This document shows, in pieces, positions 23,646 to 34,870 of a stretch of 64,000 nt of DNA. The notes under the pieces were generated by a model. It had not been told where the DNA came from. It worked only from the letters and a program-made list of their open reading frames with translations, and did no database searches. Source of the DNA: Vandiemenella viatica (Eukaryota; Arthropoda; Insecta; Orthoptera; Morabidae); NCBI GenBank assembly GCA_031002005.1, contig CM061914.1, positions 195,008,685 through 195,072,684 of the forward strand. The letters run 5' to 3'. Position numbers and translations under genes: made by a program. Within the stretch, counting starts at the first letter, position 1. Each line of letters opens with the position of its first letter.

Positions 23646-24340
23646 AGCTGGTGCCCACGACTTCGTGTTTGTAAAGAATTTTGATTGACAGCTACCAACG
23701 TCTAACCACCATAGTGCACGATGGGATAGCTTACTCGATGCTACTGCCACACACGGACAGACATGTGTTTCGTCGAATTACGAAAATGTCCTTGATCGAC
23801 CACTTTCAACCACCATACATCCCACATCACCATAGCTACCAACAGCTAACAACCATTCTCCATGATGGGAGACTTGATACTACTACCACACACAAACACC
23901 AGTGATCTGTACTGGATACTTTTGGCTAAAAACTGATACACAGGGACACATACGTCTTTGGTCGAAATGCGAAAGAGCCCTAGGTCTACCACTTTCAACC
24001 ACCATATCTCCCACACCCCCATAGCTACCGACATCTAACCACCATAGTACACGATACGAGACTCTATGCTACTACCACACACAAACACGAATCTTCCACG
24101 GTATATTTATGGCAGGAAAGAGAAGTATTGGGACACACAAGTCTATGATCGAAATATGAAAATGCCCTATATCGACCAAGTTTAATCATCATATCTCCCA
24201 CACCCCCACAGCTATCGGTATTCGGCCAACGTTGTGCAGGATAGGAAACTCCATGCTACTACCACACACAGACACCAGTGATCTGTGCGAGGTAGTGGTG
24301 GCTGAAAAGTGAAATGTAGGAAAACACACGTCTCTATATA
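23646..24340 (-). mobile_element. Helitron-type satellite fragment
   Basis: On the minus strand the segment ends ACGAAGTCGTGGGCACCAGC followed by TAG|T, the CTAG-3' terminus of a Helitron followed by T. Upstream (higher coordinates) are about three to four diverged ~185-bp monomers containing CCACTTTCAACCACCATATC and CTACTACCACACACAAACAC. The same monomers form the dimeric array at 60.1-63.3 kb. No Rep/helicase coding was seen, so the copy is non-autonomous. Confidence 0.72.
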
Positions 24341-24344
24341 CAGA

Positions 24345-24545
24345 TTGACCTTCTCACCTCCATACCCTGTCGACGGCAACCTTCAGTTGTTCTCCCGTCG
24401 TAATCTTAGAGCAAAACATTGTACCGACAATGGTCTGATCAACGTTTTGTAATGTAATCCCTCACTTCGCTCGTAAATCCCCTGTTCACCCTCTAGAATA
24501 ATTAAAACATTCTGTAACCTTTCTCTCTGTTGGTTATACAATGCG
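24345..24545 (-). pseudogene. LINE-A fragment
   Basis: The minus strand contains codons for VNRGFTSEVRDYITKR and SDHCR, matching the MRGCTREV..LGYKTLVRPL block of LINE-A with frameshifts. It is a separate copy from 23430-23640, because the protein order is not colinear across the Helitron. Confidence 0.6.
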
Positions 24546-24985
24546 TCGTGCCCAGTTTGGTTTAGCGGGCAAGATATTTACACTCTGCATGTCTTGGGTA
24601 ATCACTTCCTCCCGCACTTAACCTACCTCCTTTCTGTTTTCCCCGCTGGAGGCCGCTGTAAGTGTGTCGTGTTTCCGCGCGTCCCCGTTCGTTTTTGGGA
24701 TGGGAGCGCTATAATCAGCGGGCGGGACGCAGGCTGCAATCAGCTGTGTTTCGACACGGGGGCGGTCTACAGTGGCGTCACCCCGGCAGTCAGCCAGCGA
24801 GACACCCTCAAAAACACTGCAGAGGACCGCCACTACCTCCACTGCCATCACTCCACGGGAAGTCATCGTCCCACCCCCTCCCTACCATGTAAGCCATCAC
24901 ACTAAGCTAGACAAGGAATTAACAAGTACACACGCCGTACCCAACTCTGCCACATTCAGCAGTCATTGCCTACAAACCCAAATCG
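24546..24985. other. unassigned GC-rich sequence
   Basis: Open in several frames on both strands, which is expected from high GC content. No domain or repeat was recognised. Confidence 0.35.
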
Positions 24986-24992
24986 TCTAGCC

Positions 24993-25405
24993 CAGGGGTG
25001 GCCAACCCAAATAATCTTGCGGGCCACTTTGGAAATGCATCATAACTCAACGGGCCGCATATAAAATCATATATCCCCATATTAGATTTAGACCTACTAT
25101 AGACTTTATTTTTGGAGTGAAAAATTGAAACAATGAGTTATTATTAGTGTGTTTATTCTTAATCTTACATGTAAACATATATAATATAATAATGATACTA
25201 AACTCATATTTTAAAGAAATATATAACACTAAAAATGATATATAAAAATATATAAATATAAATGAAATAAATTTTGAAATATTGATGCACAAATAATGTA
25301 TTTATTAATACATTGGTTTTCACTACTTTGGCCACTATAAAATAAACATATTTTGTAGAAGTGTGATGAATTTCGCGGGCTGCAAAAATTTTAAAAGCGT
25401 TCAAC
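24993..25405. mobile_element. hAT MITE (CAGGGGTGGCCAAC family), right end lost
   Basis: Begins CAGGGGTGGCCAACCC followed by GCGGGCCAC and AACGGGCCGCAT. The AT-rich interior is the reverse complement of parts of the intact copy at 34871-35190. The far end (TTTCGCGGGCTGC) is truncated, so the element is incomplete. Confidence 0.72.
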
Positions 25406-25973
25406 AAGTATATGGCGTAAAAACTTTTAGTGAAAACACAGTTTCATCATACGCTGAGCATCTTCTACATTATATATATCTCTGCATAATACAATTATAG
25501 CGTCCAGTAGAAGACGAATCTAACTGCTACAGTGATTCGACGCGTGACGGCGCTCAAAGATGCGTAAAAATAGAAAGCGGAGCTTGTGACAAGTGGAGGA
25601 AGAGGAGATCGTTTGAGGAGAATCAAAGGGAGCGCCGAGCAGAGAGCCAGCCTCTGCAGACCATTACGTCACTGGCAGCGGCCTAAAGGTCGCGGCGTGT
25701 TCTGCCACAAGGATCAACACTCGGCCCGGCGTAACGAGGAGCACAGTGACACGTCGCGTCTTTTCAGTTCGTTCCTCCTCCACGACTCACCGCCAAGTGG
25801 GTGGCGGAGGGTGACTCGTACGCGAGGGAGTATCACCTCATGGTTTTTTTTTTTTTTTAATAGGGCGTAAGTTACTGAAGTTTGAGACAGAACCTGCACA
25901 ATGGCCGCTCCAACTACGGCGGTTCTGACACAGAATTTACACGAATTATTCTTTCTGCACCAGAAGAACTACA
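25406..25973. other. unassigned sequence
   Basis: No feature recognised. A T-run lies at 25844-25858. Confidence 0.35.
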
Positions 25974-25976
25974 TTA

Positions 25977-26389
25977 GGGCGCATCATTAATAACGTGAGG
26001 TGAAATAGGGCGGGGGGTTTCTGCGAAATCTCACCAAGGTGGAGGGGGGATCGACGGAAATCTCAGGTGAGGTTTTATAATTCTAGAAAGGACAGTAGGA
26101 AAAAAAAAGTAAGTCTACAAAAGACTGATGTTGACTATAAGAGGGTAAAAACGACGTGGATACCGATTTTAGGGGAGGGTTATAACCGCCCTCTGAAATA
26201 GGAGAGATAAAAAAAAGGTCTCAAAAAATACCAGGGCGATCAGGAGGAGGTGGGGGGAGGGGGGTTTCGTCAAAATCTCACGTTACTTTTTTTTTTGGGG
26301 AGGGGGGGGGGTCCGACCAAATCTCACCAGAGGGCGGGGAGGGGTGCGGAATTCCGGAAAAACACCTCACGTAATTAATGGATACCCCC
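25977..26389. mobile_element. MITE-A with TTA duplication
   Basis: Left end GGGCGCATCATTAATAACGT, right end GTAATTAATGGATACCCCC. It is flanked by TTA on both sides (25974-25976 and 26390-26392). The interior is G-rich. Confidence 0.82.
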
Positions 26390-26754
26390 TTAGGGAGTTT
26401 TGCTTAACGGATTGGAAACAAAATTTTGTGGAGGATTTTAGCCCGACAAAAAATCGGAAGAATGCCGAATAAGAATGCAAAGGGGCATCCATTAATTACG
26501 TGAGGTGTTTTTTCGGAATTCTGGATACCCCCTCCCCTTGTGGTGAGACTTCGCGAGATCTGGGGTCGACCCCCCCTCCCTCTAAAATATAAAATGACGT
26601 GAGATTTTGACGGAGACACCCCATACTAAATCGACCTCGTAACTTTTTGAGAGCTTTTTAAGGTCTGCTCTAATGCTTCCAAGGGCGGCTGTACTCCCAC
26701 TTCAGTCCTACAAGAATTTCAAAACCTCACGTGAGATTTCAGCTGACCCCCACT

Positions 26755-27114
26755 CAGGGCTGTATACAGATCGGTTTCTTCGGGTCATTTGCCCGGGGCC
26801 CGGGCCCATAAATTGTTGACAGGGGCCCGGAAAAATCTAAGTTATGTAAATTTTACCAAGTTTGGTCGAAGCTTTAGATGAAGTTCTGCTCTTGAATTTA
26901 TCAGCAGAGACTAGAAGAGACATCAAAGGACTTATAACCTACATGAAATCACTTGACTGTTTACTATTATCATCCATATGGTTTAAGATACTGAAGACAA
27001 TTGATGTAGTAAACCGAGTGATTCAAGCCCTCGACCCCCCCCCCCACCCCGCGGTTAAGAGGGGCCCGGTCGGTTTAAATTGCCCGAGGCCCATTAAACC
27101 TGTCTACGGCCCTG
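26755..27114 (+). mobile_element. nested hAT element, non-autonomous
   Basis: A 360-bp element with ends CAGGGCTGTATACAGAT and CTGTCTACGGCCCTG, flanked by perfect 8-bp duplications CCCCCACT (26747-26754 and 27115-27122). It inserted into MITE-A. GGGCCCGGG-type motifs occur near both ends. The interior keeps a short piece of transposase. Confidence 0.9.
26862..27040 (+). pseudogene. hAT (ZMYM1-like) transposase fragment
   Basis: An open stretch reads VEALDEVLLLNLSAETRRD, IKGLITYMKS, then IWFKILKTIDVVNRVIQ. This resembles the region of ZMYM1/DUF4371-type hAT transposases with a W-x-K/E-I-L...N-x-x-N/V-x-x-Q pattern before the dimerisation domain. Only about 60 residues remain. Confidence 0.6.
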
Positions 27115-27189
27115 CCCCCACTGGTGAGGTTTCGTGAGATTTCGCCCGACCCTCTCCCCCAATTTCACCTCACGTAATTGCCCCCTAAC

Positions 27190-27760
27190 CTCGTGGAACA
27201 GTAAGGTAACCAGCGCAGTTGGCGCGCCAATGTGTGAACTCACACATACGACAGAAAAAGCATCTGACTGCTGCAGACGACTCTGCATTATTGTGAACTA
27301 CGAAACTAACTCAACCACACGCCTACATGCAATGTTGCCAACTTATTTGGGAAAAAAACCTAAATTTACTTTTAGAAGAGGAAAATAAGAAGTATATTTG
27401 AGAGAAACTATTTTTAAATTTAGCTATTTATTCCCTCAACCACATATTTTTTTATCCTTATAGTACCAGCTATTGATTTACTTTGAAACTGTTGTAACTG
27501 GTGCCACATTCCAAGTCTAGACTTGAAACTAAGTGGAAAAACTTTAAAAAATTCAATTTAGGGGCGCGCTGTTTTGCCTGTGTCGAATGACGCTGAACTG
27601 ACGAGATCACGAGCAGACAGGAAGCGATTATTTTTATATCTGAAACATTGCCACGTGTACGTAGCTACGCGTGTGTTGTGACGTGGGGCAGAGTATAGTT
27701 CATTCCCCTCAACAGTAACAGACTACAGTGTGTGCACTAATTTTTTTTTTTTGTTGTCAT
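27190..27760. other. unassigned sequence
   Basis: No recognisable gene or repeat end. Confidence 0.35.
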
Positions 27761-27764
27761 CAGT

Positions 27765-28170
27765 TTTTCGACTTGGTTGATGCAATCCTCCATCCCTTCC
27801 TATCCTGTGCTAACCTCTTCATTTCTACATACCCCTTACAACCCACGTCCTCAATTATCTGCTTCATATATTATAATCTCTGTCTTCCTCTACAGTTCTT
27901 ACCTTCCACTGTTCCCTCCACTAATAAATTGACCAATCCAGCATGTCTCAAAATATGACCTATCAGCCTGTCTCTTCTTTCTGTAAGCTTCTTACAAAAA
28001 ATTCATTCCTCACCCATCATTTCCAAAACTCGTTCATTTGTTACTTTGTCAGTCCACTTAATTTTCAGCACTCTTCTGCAGCACCACATTTCAAATGAAT
28101 TTTCTTTTTTGTATTCCTAAAGTCCATGTTTCGCTATCATAAAGTGCTGTGCTGCACACATAGAGTTTTT
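27765..28170 (-). pseudogene. RTE-like LINE C-terminal fragment
   Basis: The minus strand contains in order FEMWCCRRVLKIKWTDKVTN, ERVLEMMGEE, RRDRLIGHILRHAGL, CRGRQRL, KQIIEDVGCKGY and KRLAQDRKGWR. This is the standard C-terminal array of RTE-type LINEs (W-C/W-R-R-x-L-x-I-x-W-T-D, R-x-x-x-x-I-G-H-x-x-R-H, D-R-x-x-W-R). At least two stop codons are present. The RT palm is missing. Confidence 0.82.
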
Positions 28171-28289
28171 TTAAAAAAGTTCTTTCTAATTCCTAGATCA
28201 ATGTTTGACGCGTTCGTTCGGAGATTAACTACGCGTAAGGCCCTTCAGTTCGACGAATTGCGTATTTTATTCTAAATAAAGTATTTCCG

Positions 28290-29060
28290 GTCACGATTAG
28301 TGATGGCCTGACACAGTTACAGTATTACAAGAGAATAGACACGGGTATTGGGCTTGGAGTCTTGCAAGACAGAAGACGTGTCTTACACATACAGGGTGAT
28401 TCAAAATAACGTGAACAAAATGACATGGTAGATCAGTCATACAATAAGAATCAAAAATCGCATAGGAAGAGAGGGTCGCAACTGCGATCCGGAGCGCTAC
28501 AGGGGGTCTAAAATAATACTGACACAAAGAGAAGAAACAAAACCATTATAGATCATTTTATTGATAATTACTCACTCACATGCGACTAATGCAAGCCAAA
28601 TGTTGAGCCTGCAGCAGATGCATCGAGGCAAGCCCGGCATCTCCGTTGCATGGAACGGCGCACCTTCTCAAAGATACCAGGTGTATCTCGAACACATCCG
28701 GCTGCCGCAACGATTCTTCCTACCAAGTCTTCCGGCGTTTCAACAGGTGTTTTATACACAAGTCCTTTTAAAAATCACCACAAGAAAAAATCCAAGGGAC
28801 CGTGTTTGTATCGCAACGCCCTCTCGTGGCTCTAGCGCCCTCTACAGGCGTTTGCGACCCTCTGTTCCTATACGATTTTTGATCTTTATTGTATGACAGA
28901 TCTACCATGTCATTTTGTCCACGTTTTTTTTAATCACCCTGTATACTGATTGCAAGCGAAATATTTCTTTCACCAACGTACTCTGAATGACAGGATAGAT
29001 AAGATTAGGGAAATACGGAGCTGTACTGACGCCGGTAGGTATTATGCAGTGAACAGAGAT
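28290..29060 (+). pseudogene. LINE-B 3' fragment split by a mariner element
   Basis: Upstream of the insertion the frame encodes GLGVLQDRRRVLH. Downstream, after 28943, it continues with IASEIFLSPTY and NDRIDKIREIRSCTDAG. Both parts correspond to the C-terminus of the LINE-B family at 35480-36440 (GWESLVDRRHTFRLN ... RNDRKDKIREIRCRTDS). The fragment was already 5' truncated. The mariner insertion at 28392-28941 interrupts it at a TA dinucleotide. Confidence 0.72.
28392..28941 (-). mobile_element. IS630/Tc1/mariner element, deletion derivative
   Basis: A 550-bp element with inverted repeats of roughly 90 bp beginning CAGGGTGATTCAAAATAACG, flanked by TA on both sides (28390-28391 and 28942-28943). 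The minus strand still encodes VYKTPVETPEDLVGRIVAAA and TPGIFEKVRRSMQRRCRACL, the C-terminus after the DDE domain of this transposase family. The catalytic residues are deleted, so it can only move with an enzyme supplied elsewhere. Confidence 0.87.
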
Positions 29061-30145
29061 CAGGTTTAGCAGATTAGTCTGTTAATTGAGTAGTTAGTAG
29101 AGGTTCTGCTACTTGTGCGATACTGGTCCAAGGATGATGAGCGGGTGATTTCCTAGTGGAGTTATTTTTACGGTAACAGGTTTTGCTCGCTGTCGGGGAG
29201 TACCGGTTCTGGCAGTCCACAAAGTAGGCAACCAGCTGGCGCCAGTCCACTACCAGCCCTCCCCCCAGTACTCCACAGCTGAGAAACCAGCTCAGGCGTA
29301 CTGCAAGCTGACAACATTCCACTCAACAAGTTTGCTCCGATGTGCTCGATCTAATGACGATAATGTTGCTGTAAATTTTAATACCGCGTCTTTTTAAGTC
29401 CAGTGTTGCTGTAGGCCAGTTTTCCGCAGTTGCTCACTAAAGTGAGTGACAGAGTCGCGGAGATTACTTTTCATAGCTGTAGCACATTGTCGCCATGTAT
29501 ACGGCTGACGAGGAAACAGACATCACCAATGAGTTGAGCTGTTCTTTTAACATTTGTAAGAAACATTTGTTTATCTCGATCAGCTTCCCCAAAATATACG
29601 ATAATCTCATTGTAGTTATTTTACTTTTCTTTTATTGCAGATAGTTTTTAGAATTTGATTCATTAACTTTTGAACTTCACTTAAACAACATTTTACTTTT
29701 CTTATACATTAAATTCAATACTATTTTTCACGAATTGTCATAACCCAACTCTCTCGGTTCTAATGCTCCATTGTTCCAAACATGTTCCTCCTCTCTTCCA
29801 TTATCACGTGTCTTGCCAACCTAAACACTTAAGATTATTAATTGCACCGCTGCTGCAAACCGATGGCAACAGCGCACTGCTACACACGCCTGTGATGTTT
29901 ACCGACACAGAGTGGGTAGCTGCGTCTCGTCTCCGCTAGCAGAGGCGGCCCTGTTCCCATGGTGTCCCGTCCCGTCTCGCCTTCGTTAAAAGGGATCGTG
30001 GGAACGCGTCTTCAGAGAGACAGAGACATGTTATCCACAAGAGCTTGCTTGTTTGATTGTTTGCTTGTTACTGAATCCGATTGGCTACTGGCGCAGCGAT
30101 GACGACCTGACCAGAGCCTCGCTAAACTGGGCCGCCTTAGTTCGT
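29061..30145. other. unassigned sequence
   Basis: No coding family or repeat terminus recognised. Confidence 0.35.
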
Positions 30146-30147
30146 GA

Positions 30148-30285
30148 CGTTTTGAAGGAAGCATCCCGGCATTCGCCTGGAGTGATTTGGGGAAACCGTG
30201 GAAAAATCCAAATCTGGATGCCTGGACGGGGATTCGATCCCGCGTCCTCCCGAATACGAGGCCAGAACGTTAACCGTTCGCTAGA
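30148..30285 (-). mobile_element. SINE fragment (head and body)
   Basis: The minus strand carries the B box GGGATCGAATCC, the GCATTCG/GTATTCG-type anticodon-side segment and the body up to CCTTCAAAAC. The 3' domain is missing. Confidence 0.78.
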
Positions 30286-30699
30286 GTTGTCCCTCACATC
30301 TTCATAAAGGGCACTATTCCTTGAGTGTTAACTAACCACAAGCAAAAAACTGAAGTAGAATTTCATAAGACTCAGGTTAGCAGCACTTCGAACGATATCA
30401 TAGACTACTAGCAATCGCTCCGACTCAAGCGGCCATTACTGGCAGCGTGTCGTAACCGATTGCAACCTGTTATTCGTTCCGAACATGTGGCAACACTGGA
30501 AATAAAGTATGGAATCAGCAACTCGGCAACTTCACGGAATTGTGGTTGGCAGAAAAATATCTACTCCGTGCATTGCAATCCTGAGTGACCGAGCGAAGAG
30601 AGAATGCATTTAAGCTTCAGTGCGTCATCTTAATGCTCTAAATTCACCTCTCATCTCATTGGGATCTAAATATGTTGGTGGAAAAAGTATTTCATCGCA

Positions 30700-31420
30700 C
30701 TGGAAAATGGAAGCTGATGTTTGCCAATAAATTCGAAAGAAATCTTCGTCGTATGTCTGCCAGACAATGCCAGCCCACTTTCAGTATGAATTCTGCGACT
30801 CTTTGGTAAGCACTACTATAAGCAGTCACAAATCTGGCTGCTCTTGTCTGTACTTTCTCTACACATCAATCAATCTGAATAAAATTTTCTCGGGTAACTA
30901 GCCGAGTTAGTCCATCGTTTGACCACGACGTTTCGGCGGTCACAATCTCTGCCGCCATTGTCAAGTGACTGACACTTGACAATGGCGGCAGAGATTTGTG
31001 ACCGCCGAAACGTCGTGGTCAAACGATGGACTAACTCGGCTAGTTACCCGAGAAAATTTTATTCATTTACAACGCCGAGAAAATCTCCAGTCTTACATCA
31101 ATCAATCTGTTGCGGTAAGGATCCCAAACTTCACAACGGTAACCTAAATGTGAACGCACTATATTGAGTATTATTAGCTGTCTCCTCTCTATTTTGTGTT
31201 CAAAATACAACTTATGAATCTACGCAGTCTAGAATTAGCTTTACCTAGCGCCGAAGTTATGTGCTGATCGCATTTCATGTTGCTTTGTACTGTTACGCCG
31301 AAATACGTCAGTAATTAAACTGTTCACTTTGTACTCCTAAACAAATGGACTATTCTTGTTTATGCACAGTGCGGTACACTTTTTACAATTAAGTGTAAGT
31401 TACCGTCGATCGTACCGTGC
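30700..31420 (-). pseudogene. LINE-B fragment interrupted by a snap-back element
   Basis: The minus strand contains YFGVTVQSNMKCDQHI, ALGKANSRLR and, beyond the insertion, EKVQTRAARFVTAYSSAYQ. These match LINE-B at 35480-36440 (YLGVTVQRNIKWDLHINSVL, EKVQRRAARFVTACYS). The 217-bp snap-back element at 30878-31094 lies between these blocks. Stops are frequent. Confidence 0.78.
30878..31094. mobile_element. Snap-back element with 15-bp target duplication
   Basis: A 217-bp insertion flanked by exact copies of ACATCAATCAATCTG (30863-30877 and 31095-31109). Most of it (about 30878-31064) is a near-perfect inverted repeat centred at ~30970. The arms begin AATAAAATTTTCTCGGG and contain a GGCGG/CCGCC hairpin followed by GAAACG. 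A ~30-bp single-copy tail follows (GCCGAGAAAATCTCCAG). The element at 41921-42129 has the same end sequences and tail. The long duplication argues for retroposition rather than cut-and-paste. Confidence 0.85.
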
Positions 31421-31590
31421 CAAAGTAACTTCTATATAATTTGTTTGTTTACACAATACGTAGAAAATTAACACAGCCGCGTACAGTGTGATCGTATGCA
31501 ACTGAAGCAAAACAAACATCCCAGTTCTTGCTTATTTTCCTCACTTGATGAAACGTAAAGGTACCGTCAGTCAGCAAGAAAGAATTCTTT
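31421..31590. other. unassigned sequence
   Basis: Nothing recognised; a T-run lies at 31588-31595. Confidence 0.35.
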
Positions 31591-31594
31591 TTTT

Positions 31595-31770
31595 TTGTTA
31601 GGGCATTTGCGGGTCGTCGAGGCTGAGGTCATTAGAGACGGGAGAGAGGGGCAAGGAACTGGAAGGCATTCGGCCATGGCGTTTCGAGGAAACTATCCCG
31701 GCATTCGTTTCGAGAAACCACGGAATACAGAACTCTGCGGATTCGAACCCGCGTGCTCCTGAACGAGTTA
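31595..31770 (-). mobile_element. SINE copy, diverged
   Basis: The minus strand has the B box GGGTTCGAATCC, a shortened body and the 3' domain TCTCTAATGACCTCAGCC ending GACGACCC. It is more diverged than most copies, and the A-box region is missing. Confidence 0.72.
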
Positions 31771-32137
31771 CTGCTCGGTATCTGTTCTGCAGAGATGTTA
31801 TTTAATATTAGGGAGTCGCAGCAATACATTGCACGCGATGTGGCAGTTGCGGTTGGTTTAACTCCGGAGGTAGAGTTTCCGTGGAGCGTGATATGCGAGA
31901 CTCGTTCAGTGAGGAACAGTTTTTTGTCTGTGCGCGCGGGATTCTTTGGCTGGGCCGGCAACCGGTTTCGCTATGCGCAGTCATTAACCTCCTTACCGCG
32001 CCACAACAACCAAAGCTTCAGACTGTACGGGGAGACCGCGCGAGTAGATATCACCTTCCAGCGAATGTCGTGCCACTCCCTTCTATAGCATGGAAAAAAA
32101 AAAAACCCTTTGGATTCCCTCGTTTCTCCGTCCGTCC

Positions 32138-32840
32138 CTTATGCCACGGTGCGAGTTGGCTGGAGCGAGTGTACTGTCTTGCTGCGCGCAGCACTGGATA
32201 GTCCACTCTCCTCAGGTACAAGACAGACAGTGGACTCGGTTCACGACCAACAAACAAGATGGCGACAACTAACAAGTCGCGTAAGCGGAGTGAAGCAGAG
32301 GCATTAAAATCTCTACAACTGCATGAAAGTGAGGAAATTCGGTGGAATTTTAAGAAAAAAAATTATAAGAACAAGGATTTTAGAGACTGCTATCAAAAAA
32401 TTGCTTCATAGCGGTGTCGTCTTTTATGTATCGGCAAAAAATATTTCACAACAGCTCTGCAAATTGAGATACAGTTAGTATTAAATGATGCATTATCTAA
32501 TATTTTCACTTGGAACTTTATTTTTTTTTAAACGGCATTGAGGTATTTAAAGCATTTCATTTTAATATCCACTCTTTTAACATTTTTCTACGTTTTATTT
32601 TATTATTCTTCATATAATTCAACATTATAATCATCAAATTAGCCACGATGTTATTCCTTTCTGTAATATGGACATACTATTTTCAATTAGATCACAATGT
32701 AGGAGTAGAGAACTGTCCTGACAGTGCACTGTCTTGTAGTTATCACTGGCATGCTAGTCCACTCTCTTACCCCCACCACCGACGGACCGGTCAGCTGTCG
32801 TTCCAGTCAACTCGCGTCGTGTAAACGGCTTTAGACCCTC
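32138..32840. mobile_element. Harbinger-like element, diverged copy
   Basis: Ends contain GCGAGTTGGCTGGAGCGAG on the left and TCGTTCCAGTCAACTCGCG plus TCGTGTAAACGGC on the right. The interior ATGGCGACAACTAACAAGTC and GAAGCAGAGGCATTAAAATC matches the two palindrome-arm copies (46490-47411 and 53392-54295). The minus strand near 32560-32640 retains a weak match to the transposase N-terminus seen in those copies. Confidence 0.68.
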
Positions 32841-32959
32841 GTAACAGTATTAATCCGGTTATACACTTTCCCGCACTTGTCGAACAATAAATTTTATAAA
32901 TAACTCCGTCTCCAGACAACTCTGTTAGTGAATGATGTTGATTACTCCGTAGATACGTT

Positions 32960-33300
32960 TCGCGTCATCAGTGGCTGACATCAGGAAAAGAAGATTAAGA
33001 TGTTATGGACATACAGACAGACTCCCAGCAACAAGACTAATCACAAAATTATGACCAACGTAGGACAGCTGAAAACTATGCCCTGGCTCGCGCAGATTAA
33101 AAAATATCTACAAAAATACCCACATAAACTCATCAGAAATCGTACAGACAAAAAATTAACAAGTGGGAAGTACCGCCAGAGAATGAAGTCACTAAGAGAC
33201 CGGGGACGAAGTGGACTGAAGAAAGGAAGAGAATCCACGGACAAAAAATGAGAGCTGTATGGAAACTCAGAAAACAGAATCGTTAAGGCTTAGCGTGATG
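32960..33300 (+). pseudogene. LINE-C C-terminal fragment
   Basis: The plus strand reads DIRKRRLRCYGHTDRLPATR then, with frameshifts, WLAQIKKYLQKYP. It corresponds to the DTIRKRRISFFGHIMRM...RLTKRIF region of LINE-C at 40862-42420. An AATAATAAAT stretch at ~33321 may be the tail. Confidence 0.65.
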
Positions 33301-34030
33301 CAACAGGCTCCAATTGCAGATAATAATAAATTATGTATGCGTTACATACAAACACCACAAGGGCAAAACACGTGTGGGTAATAAGAAACAACATTCACCG
33401 AAACAGTTGTTTGCAGAAGGAGTTAACTAAAAAATTTACTTGAGAACACGTTTTTAACCACGCATTACCTCGAAACGAATAAAAAACAAAAATTCAAAAA
33501 ATCTGGGAAAGGGGGGGGGGGGGAGAAATTTTAGTGGTAGGCTGAGGAAATTATTTATTTGCTCTTCGATAATCTTTATAACTATCAAGTGAAATATAGA
33601 AACCCTCCCAGAGCCCCAAATTTTTGCATTTTACTTTGCATTCCAGCATTCCTGGAAGCTTCTGGTAAAAAAACCATTTAGAAGATACTATATATCTCCT
33701 TTATTCCTCAAACTATTGATCTTAAAAACCGTTTAAAACCTCGCACTGTTATGTAGCCTGCTAAAGGTTGCAGGAAAACTATAACGATCTTTGTTAAGTT
33801 TATACTTTCCGCAACATAAAAGTGCAATTTTTTTTTTTAAATTGTTCTTTCGGTAGATAATTCTTTTCAGCCAAAAATCATATCTATTTATCAATGGAGA
33901 ATTTGATGTGAAAATACTTATTTTTTATTGAAAATACGCAAAAATTTTAATATCAGCAATAATTTTTTTCCAAATGAATATATTTTTAAGTTTATTTACA
34001 CCATTCCAAAGAAAATTTCAAAAAAAAAAA
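33301..34030. other. unassigned AT-rich sequence
   Basis: AT-rich, with a G-run at 33511-33522. No gene recognised. Confidence 0.35.
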
Positions 34031-34188
34031 AAAAATCTACAAAACACGCGAAAGTCGATTTTAGGTGGGCTGAGAGCTTAAAAAAGTTGGGAGGGCATTC
34101 ATCAGAGAGGGGAGGGGGGGGCGGGGGAGGCGAGGGGAGCCCGGAAATCTGCAAAAACACCTCACGTAATTTATGGATGGCCCCTTAC
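34030..34188. mobile_element. MITE-A right-end fragment
   Basis: G-rich tract followed by AAAAACACCTCACGTAATTT and ATGGATGGCCCC, then TTA. The left terminus is not recognisable. Confidence 0.7.
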
Positions 34189-34264
34189 TGTTCACTGCAT
34201 AGTTACCACTTCACTACCTGACTTGTTCTTACTTCGCGTGTCTGAACAGATCAACTTTTTTGCT

Positions 34265-34430
34265 AAGACTTGGAAGTCGTTATAACCGGCGCTGGATGGG
34301 GTCCGAGAATAAGCAAGGAATTAGGCAACGGCCTTGTGAAGGCATTCGCGTGGAGCGATTAGCAACGGAAAACAGAAACCTGTGTGGCTGGGACGGGGAT
34401 CGAACCGATTCCCCCGAGCTCTCGCTGGCG
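34265..34430 (-). mobile_element. degenerate SINE
   Basis: The minus strand has a B box GGTTCGATCCC next to CGTCCCAGCC, then a shortened body with GCGAATGCCTTCACAAGGCC. The 3' domain is degraded. Confidence 0.55.
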
Positions 34431-34870
34431 TGACCAACAGAGGACTGTCCTCTGAAGGCGGTATCAGGCTGTCTACAACATTAACACCTGTCCTCTAACA
34501 GACACTAACACGTGGCCAGCTCCGACACCGTGTATCACCCTGTGACGTCGCGCGCAAGGGGCTAAACACAGACTCTGTGTGTCTAGATGTCGCTGTTAGG
34601 GCAAACTGTGATGATAAGTCCTCTATTCACCTTACTACAATGGTTCAATATGTTACAGCCAGAGTAAACTATACATTTCGTTTAAATCCACGTATTAATT
34701 ATTAGTTTTATTTATTTATATTTGCTGGCTGTAGATGTTTTAGTTAGACCCTATGTCCATAGATGTGGCTATTACAGCAAATAAGAAGTTTAGGTTTCAT
34801 ATTTATGTTTTTGTAGTGGCTGAATGTTTTTTGCCTTTAAATTAAAAATTGAAAGAAACCATCTAGAATC

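Larger units (their letters stand above)
26482..27185. mobile_element. MITE-A interrupted by a hAT element
   Basis: Ends GGGGCATCCATTAATTACGT and CACCTCACGTAATTGCCCCC (the latter slightly deleted). Only about 340 bp belong to the MITE. The rest is the nested hAT at 26755-27114, whose exact 8-bp duplication restores a continuous MITE when removed. Confidence 0.82.
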
